NCBI GenBank assembly: GCA_016649895.1 | Contig: JAENWR010000031.1 | Location: 1-34,217 of the forward strand | Direction of reading: 5' to 3' | Length of the DNA: 34,217 bases | From: Acidimicrobiia bacterium | Lineage (GTDB): Bacteria; Actinomycetota; Acidimicrobiia; Acidimicrobiales; SKKL01 | Part shown: one piece after another, positions 13,731 to 21,490 of the stretch | Position numbering within the stretch: the first letter of the stretch is position 1 | How the letters are laid out: each line of letters begins with the position of its first letter | The notes under the pieces: generated by a model | What the model saw: only the letters and a program-made list of their open reading frames with translations | What the model was told of the DNA's origin: nothing | Databases searched by the model: none | Position numbers and translations under genes: made by a program

Positions 13731-15164
13731 ATGTCGGAGGAGAGCGCGGTCGAGGAGAGCGCGGTCGAGTTGGCCGAGTCGGTCCGGGCAGGGGAGCGGT
13801 CGGCCGAGGAGCTCCTCGACCGTGCGCTCGCGGCCATCGCCGAGGTGGAGCCCGCGCTCAACGCGTGGGCGGTCATCGATGAAGGTCTCGCCCGTGAGGC
13901 CGCCCGCGCCGTCGACGCGGCCGTCGCCAGCGGCCACGATCCCGGGCCGCTCGCTGGCGTTCCGTTCGGCGTGAAGGACCTCGAGGACTGCGCGGGGCTC
14001 ACCACCGGCCACGGCTCGCTCCTCTACCGCGACCACCCCCCGGCCACCTCCGACTCGGTGCACGTGGCCCGGATGCGCGCCGCCGGTGCTGTCCCGGTCG
14101 GCAAGACCACGGCGCCGGAGTTCGGCACGCTCAGCCTCACCCGAAACAAGTCCACCGGCGTCACCCGCAACCCGTGGAACCCCGAGCGCACCCCGGGCGG
14201 TTCGTCCGGTGGCTCGGCCGCCGCGGTGGCGGCCGGCACGTTGCCGCTCGCCACCGCCAGCGACGGCGGCGGCTCGATACGCATCCCTGCCTCGTTCAGC
14301 GGGCTGTTCGGGTTCAAGGCGAGCCACGGCCGGGTGCCGCATCCCGCGCCGCATGCGTCGCAGACCGCGGTGCTCGGGGTCGTCACCACGACCGTGCGCG
14401 ACGCGGCCCGTCACCTCGACGTGGCCGCCGGCCCCGACGACACCGACCGGCTGTCGTTACCGCCGCCATCGACCCGCTACGAGGACGCCATCGAGACGTT
14501 CGACGTCGGCGGCCTCCGCGTCGCCTGGTCGCTCGACCTCGGGTTCGCGGTGGTCGATCCCGAGGTGGCCGACATCACCCGAGCCGCCGCCGAGGTGCTC
14601 ATCTCGGCCGCCGACCTCGAGCGCGTCGAGCGCACACCGGCGCTCACCGACCCGGTTCGGGTGTGGACCTCGAGCGGCGCTCCCGACCTGTGGCTCGACC
14701 TCGAGCCCGACATGTGGCCGTCTGTCGCCGACGACGTCACCCTGCACGTGCGGCGATCGTTCGAGCAGACCGAGTCGTTCACCCTCCCGCGCTACGCCCG
14801 CGTCCTCGAGCGACGCCAGCAGCTCCAGCGCGACATGGCGGCCATGTACGCCGATGTCGACGTGTGGCTCACGCCCACCACCGCGGTGGCGGCGTTCGCC
14901 GCCGAGGGGCCGCCGCCGAAGGAGATCGCCGGGGTCGAGGTGGGCCCGGCCATGGCCACGCCGTTCACCATGCTGTCGAACCTCACGGGTGGACCGGCCT
15001 GCTCGGTTCCGGCTGGGTTCACCAGCGAGGGGCTCCCCGTGGGTCTCCAGATCATGGGGCGCCGGCACGCCGACGAGGTGGTGCTGCGCCTCGCCCGCAT
15101 CTTCGAGCAGTCCCAGCCGTGGCCGCGATGGGCCCCGTCGGCAGGGGGAGGCAACGAGCGATGA
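13731..15164 (+). CDS. Amidase (amidase-signature family)
   Basis: This 477-residue protein has the amidase-signature catalytic triad region: Lys in LAGVPFGVKDLED, the Gly/Ser-rich PGGSSGGSAAAVAAG with the cis-Ser, and the nucleophile Ser within ASDGGGSIRIPAS. The C-terminal part (NLTGGPACSVPAGFTSEGLPVGLQIMG) is also typical. The family hydrolyses aryl- and alkyl-amides; gatA-type roles are unlikely because no gatC or gatB lies nearby. The ATG at 13731 follows CTGGGGGG. Its stop overlaps the start of the next monooxygenase gene (ATGA), so amidase, BVMO and phosphoesterase form an operon. The first residues contain a duplicated EESAVE. Confidence 0.92.
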   Translation: MSEESAVEESAVELAESVRAGERSAEELLDRALAAIAEVEPALNAWAVIDEGLAREAARAVDAAVASGHDPGPLAGVPFGVKDLEDCAGLTTGHGSLLYRDHPPATSDSVHVARMRAAGAVPVGKTTAPEFGTLSLTRNKSTGVTRNPWNPERTPGGSSGGSAAAVAAGTLPLATASDGGGSIRIPASFSGLFGFKASHGRVPHPAPHASQTAVLGVVTTTVRDAARHLDVAAGPDDTDRLSLPPPSTRYEDAIETFDVGGLRVAWSLDLGFAVVDPEVADITRAAAEVLISAADLERVERTPALTDPVRVWTSSGAPDLWLDLEPDMWPSVADDVTLHVRRSFEQTESFTLPRYARVLERRQQLQRDMAAMYADVDVWLTPTTAVAAFAAEGPPPKEIAGVEVGPAMATPFTMLSNLTGGPACSVPAGFTSEGLPVGLQIMGRRHADEVVLRLARIFEQSQPWPRWAPSAGGGNER

Positions 15165-16978
15165 CGATCGACGCCGGACCCAAGCGGCCCGATGGCACAT
15201 CGATCGACAAGGACGCGATCAGGCGCAAGTACATCGAGGAGCGCGACAAGCGGCTGCGGGCCGACGGCAACGCCCAGTACATCCGGCTGAAGGGGCAGCT
15301 CGACCACTACCTCGACGACCCGTACACGCCCCGGGTGGAGCGCGAGCCGGTCACCGATCACGTCGCCGTGGCGTTCATCGGCGCCGGGTTCGCCGGACTC
15401 GTCACCGGTGCGCGGCTGGTGGAGGCGGGCGTCACCGACGTGCGCCTCATCGACAAGGCCGGCGACGTTGGCGGCACCTGGTACTGGAACCGCTACCCAG
15501 GCGCCCAGTGCGACACGGCATCGTTCGTCTACATGCCGCTCCTCGAAGAGACCGGGCACATGCCCACCGAGAAGTACGCGCACGCGCCCGAGATCCTCGA
15601 GCACTGCCAGCGCATCGCCACCCAGTACGGCCTCTACGACAACGCCCTCTTCCACACCGAGGTCACCGGCCTCGAATGGGACGACGATCGGTCTCGCTGG
15701 ACCATCTGCACCAGCCGGGGTGACGAGTTCACCGCCCAGTTCCTGGCCATGGGCACCGGACCGCTGCACGTGCCGAAGCTGCCGGGCATCCCCGGCATCG
15801 AGTCGTTCGCCGGCCACTCGTTCCACACCAGCCGGTGGGACTACGACCACACCGGCGGCGATCCCCTCGGCGCACCGATGGCGAACCTGGCCGACAAGCG
15901 AGTGGGCATCATCGGCACCGGCGCCACCGCAGTGCAGTGCGTCCCGCACCTCGCCCGGGCGTGCAGGGAGCTCTACGTGTTCCAGCGCACGCCCTCGTCG
16001 GTCGACGTGCGCGACAACCGGCCCACCGATCCAGAGTGGTTCGCCGAGATCGCCACCTCCGGCTGGCAGCAGCGCTGGCTCGAGAACTTCACCGCCAACC
16101 AGACCGGCACCGCCGACGTCGACCTGGTGATGGACGGCTGGACCGATCTGTCGCGGCGCATCCGTGCCCGGGTCGGCGCGCTCGCTCCCGAGGACATGAC
16201 CCCCGCCAAGATGATGGCGGCGTTCGAGGACTCCGACTTCGAGAAGATGGAGGAGATCCGGGCGCGGATCGACGGCATCGTCGCCGACCCCGGGACCGCG
16301 GAGAACCTGAAGGCGTGGTACCGCCAGCTCTGCAAGCGCCCCTGTTTCCACGACGAGTACCTGCAGGCCTACAACGAGCCGGGCATCCACCTGGTCGACA
16401 CCGACGGCAAGGGCGTCGAGCGCATCACCGAGCGCGGCGTGGTCGCCACCGGCGTGGAGCACGAGCTCGACTGCATCATCTACGCGTCGGGCTTCGAGGT
16501 CGGCACCGAGTACACGAGCCGCGCCGGCTACGACCCCGTGGGCCGCGACGGCCTGCGGCTCTCGGAGCGGTGGGCCGACGGCATGCGCACCCTGCACGGC
16601 ATCCACGTGCACGGCTTCCCCAACCTGTTCGTCGTGCAGCCCACCCAGGGCGCCAACCTCATCTCGAACGTGCCCCACAACCTCACCGAGTCGGGCCGCA
16701 CCATCGCCACGGTGGTCGCCGAGGCGCGGGCGAGGGGAGCCGACCAGGTCGAGGTCACCCAGGAGGCCGAGGACGCCTGGATCGACATCCTGCTCGGGGG
16801 TGGCGGCCGGATGCTCGGGGCGCCCGACTGCACCCCCGGCTACTACAACAACGAGGGCGAGACCCCCGGCCCCGGGGCCCGCTTCAACGTGGGCTACCCC
16901 CATGGCGCCACGGCCTTCTTCCGGTACCTCGACGACTGGCGGAGCTCTGGCGAGTTCGCCGGGCTCACGTTCGGCTGA
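15161..16978 (+). CDS. Baeyer-Villiger monooxygenase (type I, long form)
   Basis: This 605-residue FAD/NADPH enzyme inserts oxygen next to a ketone. It has a 65-residue charged N-terminal extension, the FAD motif FIGAGFAGL (residues 72-80), [15 protein letters not shown], the complete BVMO fingerprint [14 protein letters not shown] (FxGxxxHxxxWD), the NADPH motif [11 protein letters not shown], and [17 protein letters not shown] later. The product ester could be processed by hydrolases elsewhere. The ATG at 15161 overlaps the amidase stop by 4 nt and has AGGGGGAGG upstream. A phosphoesterase starts 3 nt after its stop. The substrate cannot be told from sequence. Confidence 0.9.
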   Translation: MTIDAGPKRPDGTSIDKDAIRRKYIEERDKRLRADGNAQYIRLKGQLDHYLDDPYTPRVEREPVTDHVAVAFIGAGFAGLVTGARLVEAGVTDVRLIDKAGDVGGTWYWNRYPGAQCDTASFVYMPLLEETGHMPTEKYAHAPEILEHCQRIATQYGLYDNALFHTEVTGLEWDDDRSRWTICTSRGDEFTAQFLAMGTGPLHVPKLPGIPGIESFAGHSFHTSRWDYDHTGGDPLGAPMANLADKRVGIIGTGATAVQCVPHLARACRELYVFQRTPSSVDVRDNRPTDPEWFAEIATSGWQQRWLENFTANQTGTADVDLVMDGWTDLSRRIRARVGALAPEDMTPAKMMAAFEDSDFEKMEEIRARIDGIVADPGTAENLKAWYRQLCKRPCFHDEYLQAYNEPGIHLVDTDGKGVERITERGVVATGVEHELDCIIYASGFEVGTEYTSRAGYDPVGRDGLRLSERWADGMRTLHGIHVHGFPNLFVVQPTQGANLISNVPHNLTESGRTIATVVAEARARGADQVEVTQEAEDAWIDILLGGGGRMLGAPDCTPGYYNNEGETPGPGARFNVGYPHGATAFFRYLDDWRSSGEFAGLTFG

Positions 16979-16981
16979 TCG

Positions 16982-17473
16982 ATGCGGGTCCTCGTCCTGG
17001 CCGACACCCACATGCGGCCCGACGGCTCGCGGACGCTGCCCGACGAGGTGTGGGCAGCGGCCGAGTCGGCCGACGTCATCCTCCACGCTGGTGACGTCCT
17101 CACCGCTCACCTCCTCGACGATCTGGCGACGCGTGCGCCGGTCCACGCGGTCCTGGGCAACAACGACGTGAGCCTCGTGGGCACGCTGCCTGAGACGCTG
17201 ACCCTCGAGCTCGGCGGGGTGGCGGTGGCGATGGTGCACGACTCAGGGCCCACCGCAGGTCGGGCCGGCCGCGTGCACCGCCGCTTCCCCGACGCGGTGA
17301 TCGTCGTCTACGGCCACTCCCACATGCCGGCCGACGAGTTGGGGGTGGGCGGACAGCGGCTCTTCAACCCCGGCAGCAGCACCGAGCGTCGCCGGGCCGC
17401 GCACCGCACCTTCGGACTGCTCGATCTCGCCGACGGGGCGATCGTCGACCACCGGATCGTCGCGATCGTCTGA
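16982..17473 (+). CDS. YfcE-type metallophosphoesterase
   Basis: This 163-residue protein has the calcineurin-like two-metal site in order: VLADTHM (Asp8, His10), HAGDV, GNND, MVHDSG and YGHSHMP. The short length and single domain match the YfcE/MJ0936 phosphodiesterase group. The natural substrate is unknown (phosphodiesters or cyclic nucleotides in relatives). ATG at 16982 lies 3 nt after the BVMO stop, making it the last gene of the amidase-BVMO operon. A strong hairpin follows 14 nt after its stop. Confidence 0.9.
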   Translation: MRVLVLADTHMRPDGSRTLPDEVWAAAESADVILHAGDVLTAHLLDDLATRAPVHAVLGNNDVSLVGTLPETLTLELGGVAVAMVHDSGPTAGRAGRVHRRFPDAVIVVYGHSHMPADELGVGGQRLFNPGSSTERRRAAHRTFGLLDLADGAIVDHRIVAIV

Positions 17474-17487
17474 GGTCGCCACGCGAG

Positions 17488-17515
17488 CGAGGCAGCCGCG
17501 ATGGCGGCTGCCTCG
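17488..17515 (+). terminator. Terminator hairpin after the amidase-BVMO-phosphoesterase operon
   Basis: CGAGGCAGCCGC and GCGGCTGCCTCG form a perfect 12-bp stem with loop GATG, followed by TCGTTT. It lies between this operon and the convergent membrane-protein gene, so it may work in both directions. Confidence 0.8.
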
Positions 17516-17559
17516 TCGTTTCGGGTCAGCGAGAAGGAGGTGACCACTGGCCGAGCGGG

Positions 17560-18222
17560 CTAGCTCTCCATGACGACGACCTTGCGGTGGTGGCGCAGGC
17601 CGAGGGCCACCAGGACCATCATGATGGCGGCGGCGACGAAGGCACCGATGGCGGCGTAGCCGGCGATCTGGCCGACCGTCGACCACGCGAAGGCGGTGAG
17701 GAGCAGGCCTCGCAGGGTCTCACCCTTGAAGAGGCTGTTGCGGTGCCCGGAGATCGTGTCGACCTCTGCCTGCAGCTCAGCGACCTGGGCGTCGGAGGAG
17801 TCAGCCTCGACGGCAGCAGCGACTGCGTCCTTGGCGGCGCTCTCGGGTACGCCCATCTCGGCGTAGGTCAGGCCGGCACCGATCCCCGCCAGGTGGCCGT
17901 CGATGTAGCTGGCGTATGCCTCGGCCTCGGCGCCGGTGTTGAGGTCCTGGCCGGCGAACTCCACCAGGTCGGTGCGGCCTTCGGCCTCGAGGGCGGCGGC
18001 GTCGGGGAACGTGATGTTCTGGCTCGAGAGCTCGCCGTCGACGTAGTCGGCGGAGAAGCCGGCCCCCCAGCTGAGCAGGCCGCCGGCGACGACGAGGACC
18101 ACAGTGGCGACGCCGCCGAGGGAGATGAGGAAGCTGTCGATCGTGCGGCGCTTGAACTGCAAGACCGAGCCGGTGTCGGCGGGGGCGAATGCGGCGGACG
18201 GGGTGTTGGTGACTGCACTCAT
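17560..18222 (-). CDS. Two-ended membrane protein with extracytoplasmic acidic domain, unknown function
   Basis: This 220-residue protein has a cytoplasmic N-terminus (VLQFKRRTID), a membrane segment (FLISLGGVATVVLVVAGGLL) and an acidic region of about 110 residues likely outside the membrane. That region includes a helical, coiled-coil-like stretch (AQVAELQAEVDTISGHR). The C-terminal segment is a hydrophobic hairpin (LRGLLLTAFAWSTVGQIAGY and AFVAAAIMMVLVALGL) ending in RHHRK. ATG at 18222 has a good AAGGAG. Similar proteins without an assigned role occur in actinobacteria as far as I recall. It is divergent from the SulP transporter gene (127 bp between starts). Confidence 0.75.
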   Translation of the reverse strand: MSAVTNTPSAAFAPADTGSVLQFKRRTIDSFLISLGGVATVVLVVAGGLLSWGAGFSADYVDGELSSQNITFPDAAALEAEGRTDLVEFAGQDLNTGAEAEAYASYIDGHLAGIGAGLTYAEMGVPESAAKDAVAAAVEADSSDAQVAELQAEVDTISGHRNSLFKGETLRGLLLTAFAWSTVGQIAGYAAIGAFVAAAIMMVLVALGLRHHRKVVVMES

Positions 18223-18349
18223 GGTTGGCTCCTTGGTGTTCAAGGCCGACTGACCTGGCACCTGTGACGGTACGGATCCCACGCCGCCGGATCAGGGGCC
18301 GAAGGTCCCCACTTGGAAGGTCACACAGCACAAGCCGCCCGCGTACCGT

Positions 18350-20062
18350 GTGACGGTGCCGCCCGCCGCCGATCGCCCGCCACGCGCCGCGGCCATCGCT
18401 CCCGGCCTGGTTGTCCTGCGCCGCTACGAGCGCGGCTGGTTGCCGATCGACGTCGTCGCCGGGCTCACGGTGGGCGCCATGCTCATCCCTCAGTCGATGG
18501 CATACGCCGAGTTGGCGGGGCTCCCGCCCGTGTCGGGCTTCCACGCGGTGATCGGTGCGCTCGTCGTCTACGCCCTCGTCGGCACCAGCCGCCATCTCGG
18601 CGTTGGCCCCGAGCCCGGAACCGCCATCCTCGCAGCCACCGGGGTCGGCGCCATCGCGGCGGGGGATCCCGAACGCTACGTGGCGCTCATGGCGCTCCTC
18701 GCCCTCGTGGTCGCCGGCATCTGCATGGTGGCTGCGGCGGCCCGGCTCGGCTTCTTGGCGTCTCTGCTCTCCAAGCCCGTCCTCGTCGGCTACATCACCG
18801 GCGTCGGTCTCACGCTGCTCAGCAGCCAGATCGCGGGGTTCACCGGGGCGCAGATCGCCGCCGGCAGCTTCTTCCCCCGCATCGCCGAGCTGGGGCGCGA
18901 GCTGGGCGAGGTACATGGTCCGACGCTCGCGCTCGGGCTCGCCACGCTCGCGCTGATGGAGGGCCTGCGTCGCATCTCGCCCCGGGTGCCCGGCGCCCTC
19001 ATCGGCGTCGTGGCCAGCACCGTGGCGGTCGCGGCGCTCGGATTGGCCGACGAGGGGATCGCCCTCGTCGGCGCCATCCCCGGTGGGCTGCCGGCGCCCG
19101 CGCTGCCACCGCTGGCGTTGGCCGACATCACCCGGCTGCTGCCGGTGGCGGCCGGCATCGCCCTCGTCGGCTACACCGACAACGTGCTCACCGCCCGGTC
19201 GGTCGCTGCCCGCCACGGCTATCGCATCGACCCCAACCAGGAGCTCGTGGCACTCGCTCTCACCAACGCTGCTTCCGGGCTCTCGCAGGGCTTCCCGGTG
19301 TCGTCGAGCGCGAGCCGCACCGCCGTGCCCGCCGCGCTCGGGAGCAAGACGCAGCTCGTCTCGATCGTGGCCGCCGCCTGCGTGGTGGGCACCGTGCTCG
19401 CGTTCCGGCCGCTCCTTGCCGAGATCCCGCGGGCTGCGCTCGCTGCGGTCATCGTCGCCGCGGGGATCACCATCATCGACCTGCCGGGCTACCGCTCGCT
19501 CTGGAAGGTGAGCCGGGAGGAGGCGTGTCTGGCGGTGGTGGCCGCCCTCGGGGTGCTCGTGTTCGATGTCCTCGTCGGCGTGCTCATCGCAGTGTCGCTC
19601 TCGATCGTGATCGCGCTCTACCACGTGGCCCGTCCGCATGACGCCGTGCTCGGAGACGCTCCTGGTCTCGACGGATGGGTCGACCTCGACGCCGATCACG
19701 GTGCGGTGGCCGAACCGGGCCTCCTCGTCTACCGCTTCGACGCACCCCTCTACTTCCTCAACATCGATCGCTTCGCCGAGCGGGTCGAGCAGGTGCTGGG
19801 TGAGAACCCTGGAGAGGAGGAGTGGCTGGTGCTCGACTTCGAGGGTGTCGGCGCTCTCGACGCGTCGGCCCTCGATGGGCTGGTCGATCTGGTGGCGCGC
19901 GTGGCGCGTCGCGACGTCGCGGTCGTCGGTGTGGCACGCGCCAACGACGCGGTGCTCGCCTCGCTGCGCCGTGCCGACGTCATCGAGCCCAAGGGGGCTC
20001 TGCAGGTGTTCCCGACGATCAACTCCGCCGTGCGCGCCTACCGCTCGCGCCACGCTGGGTGA
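18350..20062 (+). CDS. SulP-family anion transporter with STAS domain
   Basis: This 570-residue protein has the SulP arrangement: a first motif DVVAGLTVGAMLIPQSMAYAELAGLPP, about 12 membrane segments, the central GFPVSSSASRTAVPAALGSKTQL segment, and a C-terminal STAS domain (from about 450). The STAS phosphorylation-site-like loop reads DFEGVGALDASALDGL. SulP proteins move sulfate, bicarbonate or other anions; a sulfate role would fit the sulfite reductase in the window but is only inference. GTG at 18350 is used. GTG at 18356 is an alternative: TACCGT (18344-18349) ends 6 nt before it, the spacing of a leaderless start. Confidence 0.9.
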   Translation: MTVPPAADRPPRAAAIAPGLVVLRRYERGWLPIDVVAGLTVGAMLIPQSMAYAELAGLPPVSGFHAVIGALVVYALVGTSRHLGVGPEPGTAILAATGVGAIAAGDPERYVALMALLALVVAGICMVAAAARLGFLASLLSKPVLVGYITGVGLTLLSSQIAGFTGAQIAAGSFFPRIAELGRELGEVHGPTLALGLATLALMEGLRRISPRVPGALIGVVASTVAVAALGLADEGIALVGAIPGGLPAPALPPLALADITRLLPVAAGIALVGYTDNVLTARSVAARHGYRIDPNQELVALALTNAASGLSQGFPVSSSASRTAVPAALGSKTQLVSIVAAACVVGTVLAFRPLLAEIPRAALAAVIVAAGITIIDLPGYRSLWKVSREEACLAVVAALGVLVFDVLVGVLIAVSLSIVIALYHVARPHDAVLGDAPGLDGWVDLDADHGAVAEPGLLVYRFDAPLYFLNIDRFAERVEQVLGENPGEEEWLVLDFEGVGALDASALDGLVDLVARVARRDVAVVGVARANDAVLASLRRADVIEPKGALQVFPTINSAVRAYRSRHAG

Positions 20063-20154
20063 GCGGTACGCCCGTCGTGGTGCACGTTTGCCGGGGCCTG
20101 GGTAAGGGGTCCACCGACCTAGCGAAGCTCGCCTAGTGAAATGGAGCGCTCCCC

Positions 20155-20307
20155 ATGGGAATCGTCGTGTTGCTGCTCATCTTGGCTCTGGTGTTCGGCG
20201 GCATCGGGCTGTTCGTCGAGGGGCTCAAGTGGCTCCTCATCATCGGGCTGGTGCTGCTCGTCGTCGGGGCCTTCACCGGCTACCGCGGTCGAGGCGCCCG
20301 CGTCTGA
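20155..20307 (+). CDS. 50-residue hydrophobic membrane protein
   Basis: This small gene has GGAG (20143-20146) 8 nt before its ATG. The protein has two membrane segments, IVVLLLILALVFGGIGLF and LLIIGLVLLVVGAFTGY, separated by VEGLKW, and a basic tail (RGRGARV). Short proteins of this shape, annotated only as hydrophobic protein, are widespread in actinobacteria. The function is unknown. It sits between the SulP gene and the convergent AI-2E family gene. Confidence 0.78.
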   Translation: MGIVVLLLILALVFGGIGLFVEGLKWLLIIGLVLLVVGAFTGYRGRGARV

Positions 20308-20317
20308 GCGAGCGCAT

Positions 20318-20355
20318 GTCCGGCCGTACCCGTCACTCCGGCGGGTCGGCCGGAC
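20318..20355. terminator. Composite hairpin between convergent genes
   Basis: An outer stem (GTCCGGCC at 20318-20325, GGCCGGAC at 20348-20355) encloses an inner stem (ACCCG at 20328-20332, CGGGT at 20342-20346). It lies after the small hydrophobic protein gene and overlaps the 3' end of the convergent AI-2E gene, fitting a bidirectional terminator without a T-run. Confidence 0.5.
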
Positions 20356-21457
20356 GCGTCGCGTCCGCTCCCGCTTCATCGGCCGAGCCGCGTCCGATGC
20401 CGGCCTCGACCGCCACGTTGACCGCCACGGCGGTGACCGGCACGGCGAGGATCGTGCCGCCGATGCCGAACAGGGCCCCGCCGATGACCACGGCGAACAA
20501 GATGATGATCGGGTGCAGGGCCAAGGCCCGCCCGTAGATCACTGGTGCGAGCAGGTCGTTGTCGAGCTGCTGGACCACGAGGGCCACCACCGCCACCACC
20601 AGCGCCGCCCCGAACCCTGCGGTTGCCAGCGCCACGAGCACGGCGATGAGACCCGCTGCAATCGCACCGACGATGGGGATGAACGCGGCAGCGAACGTGA
20701 GCACCGCGACGGGGATGGCAAGCTTGGCGCCGACCAGGGTCAGGGTGATGGCGATGATCACGCCCTCGACCAGACCGAGGATCGCTGCGCCACGGAGGTA
20801 GCCGCCGAGCGTGGCCCACGCCCGCCGGCCCATCCGCTGGGTGACGTCGCGCCGGTGGGCGGGCACGCGCCCGACGAACCAGCGCTGGAAGCGCGGGCCG
20901 TCCTTCAAGAAGAAGAACGTCGCGAAGATGGCGAGGATGATCCCGAGGAAGCCCTCGAGGGCCGCCACCGTGCCGCTCACGATCGAGTCGCTCGACGAGC
21001 GCAGCGCTCCCGAGACGGCCGTGCCCGCCTCGGCGCGGAGGTCGTCGAGGTCGGCCCGGCTCACGTCGAACGGCGAGTCCTCGACGATCCACCTCTCCAC
21101 GTCGTCGACGGCCTCGGTGAGCGTGGGGCCGAGGGTCGAGAACTCGTCGGCCACACGGGGGACGATGAGCCAGCCCACCACACCGAGGCCCGCGAACAGG
21201 GCCAACAGCGAGATCGTGGCGGTGATGGCCGGACGAACGCCACGCTGGCGCAGCCACCGCGCCGGCGCGTCGAGGGCCCGGGCGAGGTAGAGAGCGATGA
21301 CCAGAGCCAGCACCACGACCCACAACTGGCCGAGCAGCCACAGGATGCCGAGCGCCACGATCGTGATGACGATGGCGCGCCAGCTGTACGCGGCCAGGCG
21401 GTCGACGGTGGGGTGGACCCGGGTCGGTGGTCGACTCGCTTCGGTGCTGTTGGTCAT
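20333..21457 (-). CDS. AI-2E family (YdiK/PerM-like) membrane transporter
   Basis: This 374-residue membrane protein has the family layout: two N-terminal membrane segments (WRAIVITIVALGILWLLGQL region), one more before a long extracytoplasmic part (VADEFSTLGPTLTEAVDDVERWI), then about four to five C-terminal segments with the typical GLVEGVIIAITLTLVG, AFIPIVGAIAAGLIAVLVAL and VVQQLDNDLLAPVIYGRALALHPIIILFAVVIGGALFGI. Members are permeases of varied or unknown substrates; the AI-2 name is not proof of AI-2 transport. ATG at 21457 lies 33 nt after the PEP carboxylase stop, so the two may be co-transcribed. Confidence 0.9.
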   Translation of the reverse strand: MTNSTEASRPPTRVHPTVDRLAAYSWRAIVITIVALGILWLLGQLWVVVLALVIALYLARALDAPARWLRQRGVRPAITATISLLALFAGLGVVGWLIVPRVADEFSTLGPTLTEAVDDVERWIVEDSPFDVSRADLDDLRAEAGTAVSGALRSSSDSIVSGTVAALEGFLGIILAIFATFFFLKDGPRFQRWFVGRVPAHRRDVTQRMGRRAWATLGGYLRGAAILGLVEGVIIAITLTLVGAKLAIPVAVLTFAAAFIPIVGAIAAGLIAVLVALATAGFGAALVVAVVALVVQQLDNDLLAPVIYGRALALHPIIILFAVVIGGALFGIGGTILAVPVTAVAVNVAVEAGIGRGSADEAGADATRPADPPE

Positions 21458-21490
21458 CGGCTGGCCCTTTCCTGACGCGTGGCTACCCGC

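Noticed and set aside
14792..17239. Long minus-strand open frame of about 815 codons opposite the amidase, BVMO and phosphoesterase genes
   Set aside because: It shows no domain or start signal, and the opposite strand codes three clear enzymes; this is a GC-rich antisense shadow.
17801..20053. Long minus-strand open frame opposite the SulP gene
   Set aside because: The composition is low-complexity (His/Arg/Asp/Glu-rich), while the plus strand encodes a full SulP transporter with STAS domain.
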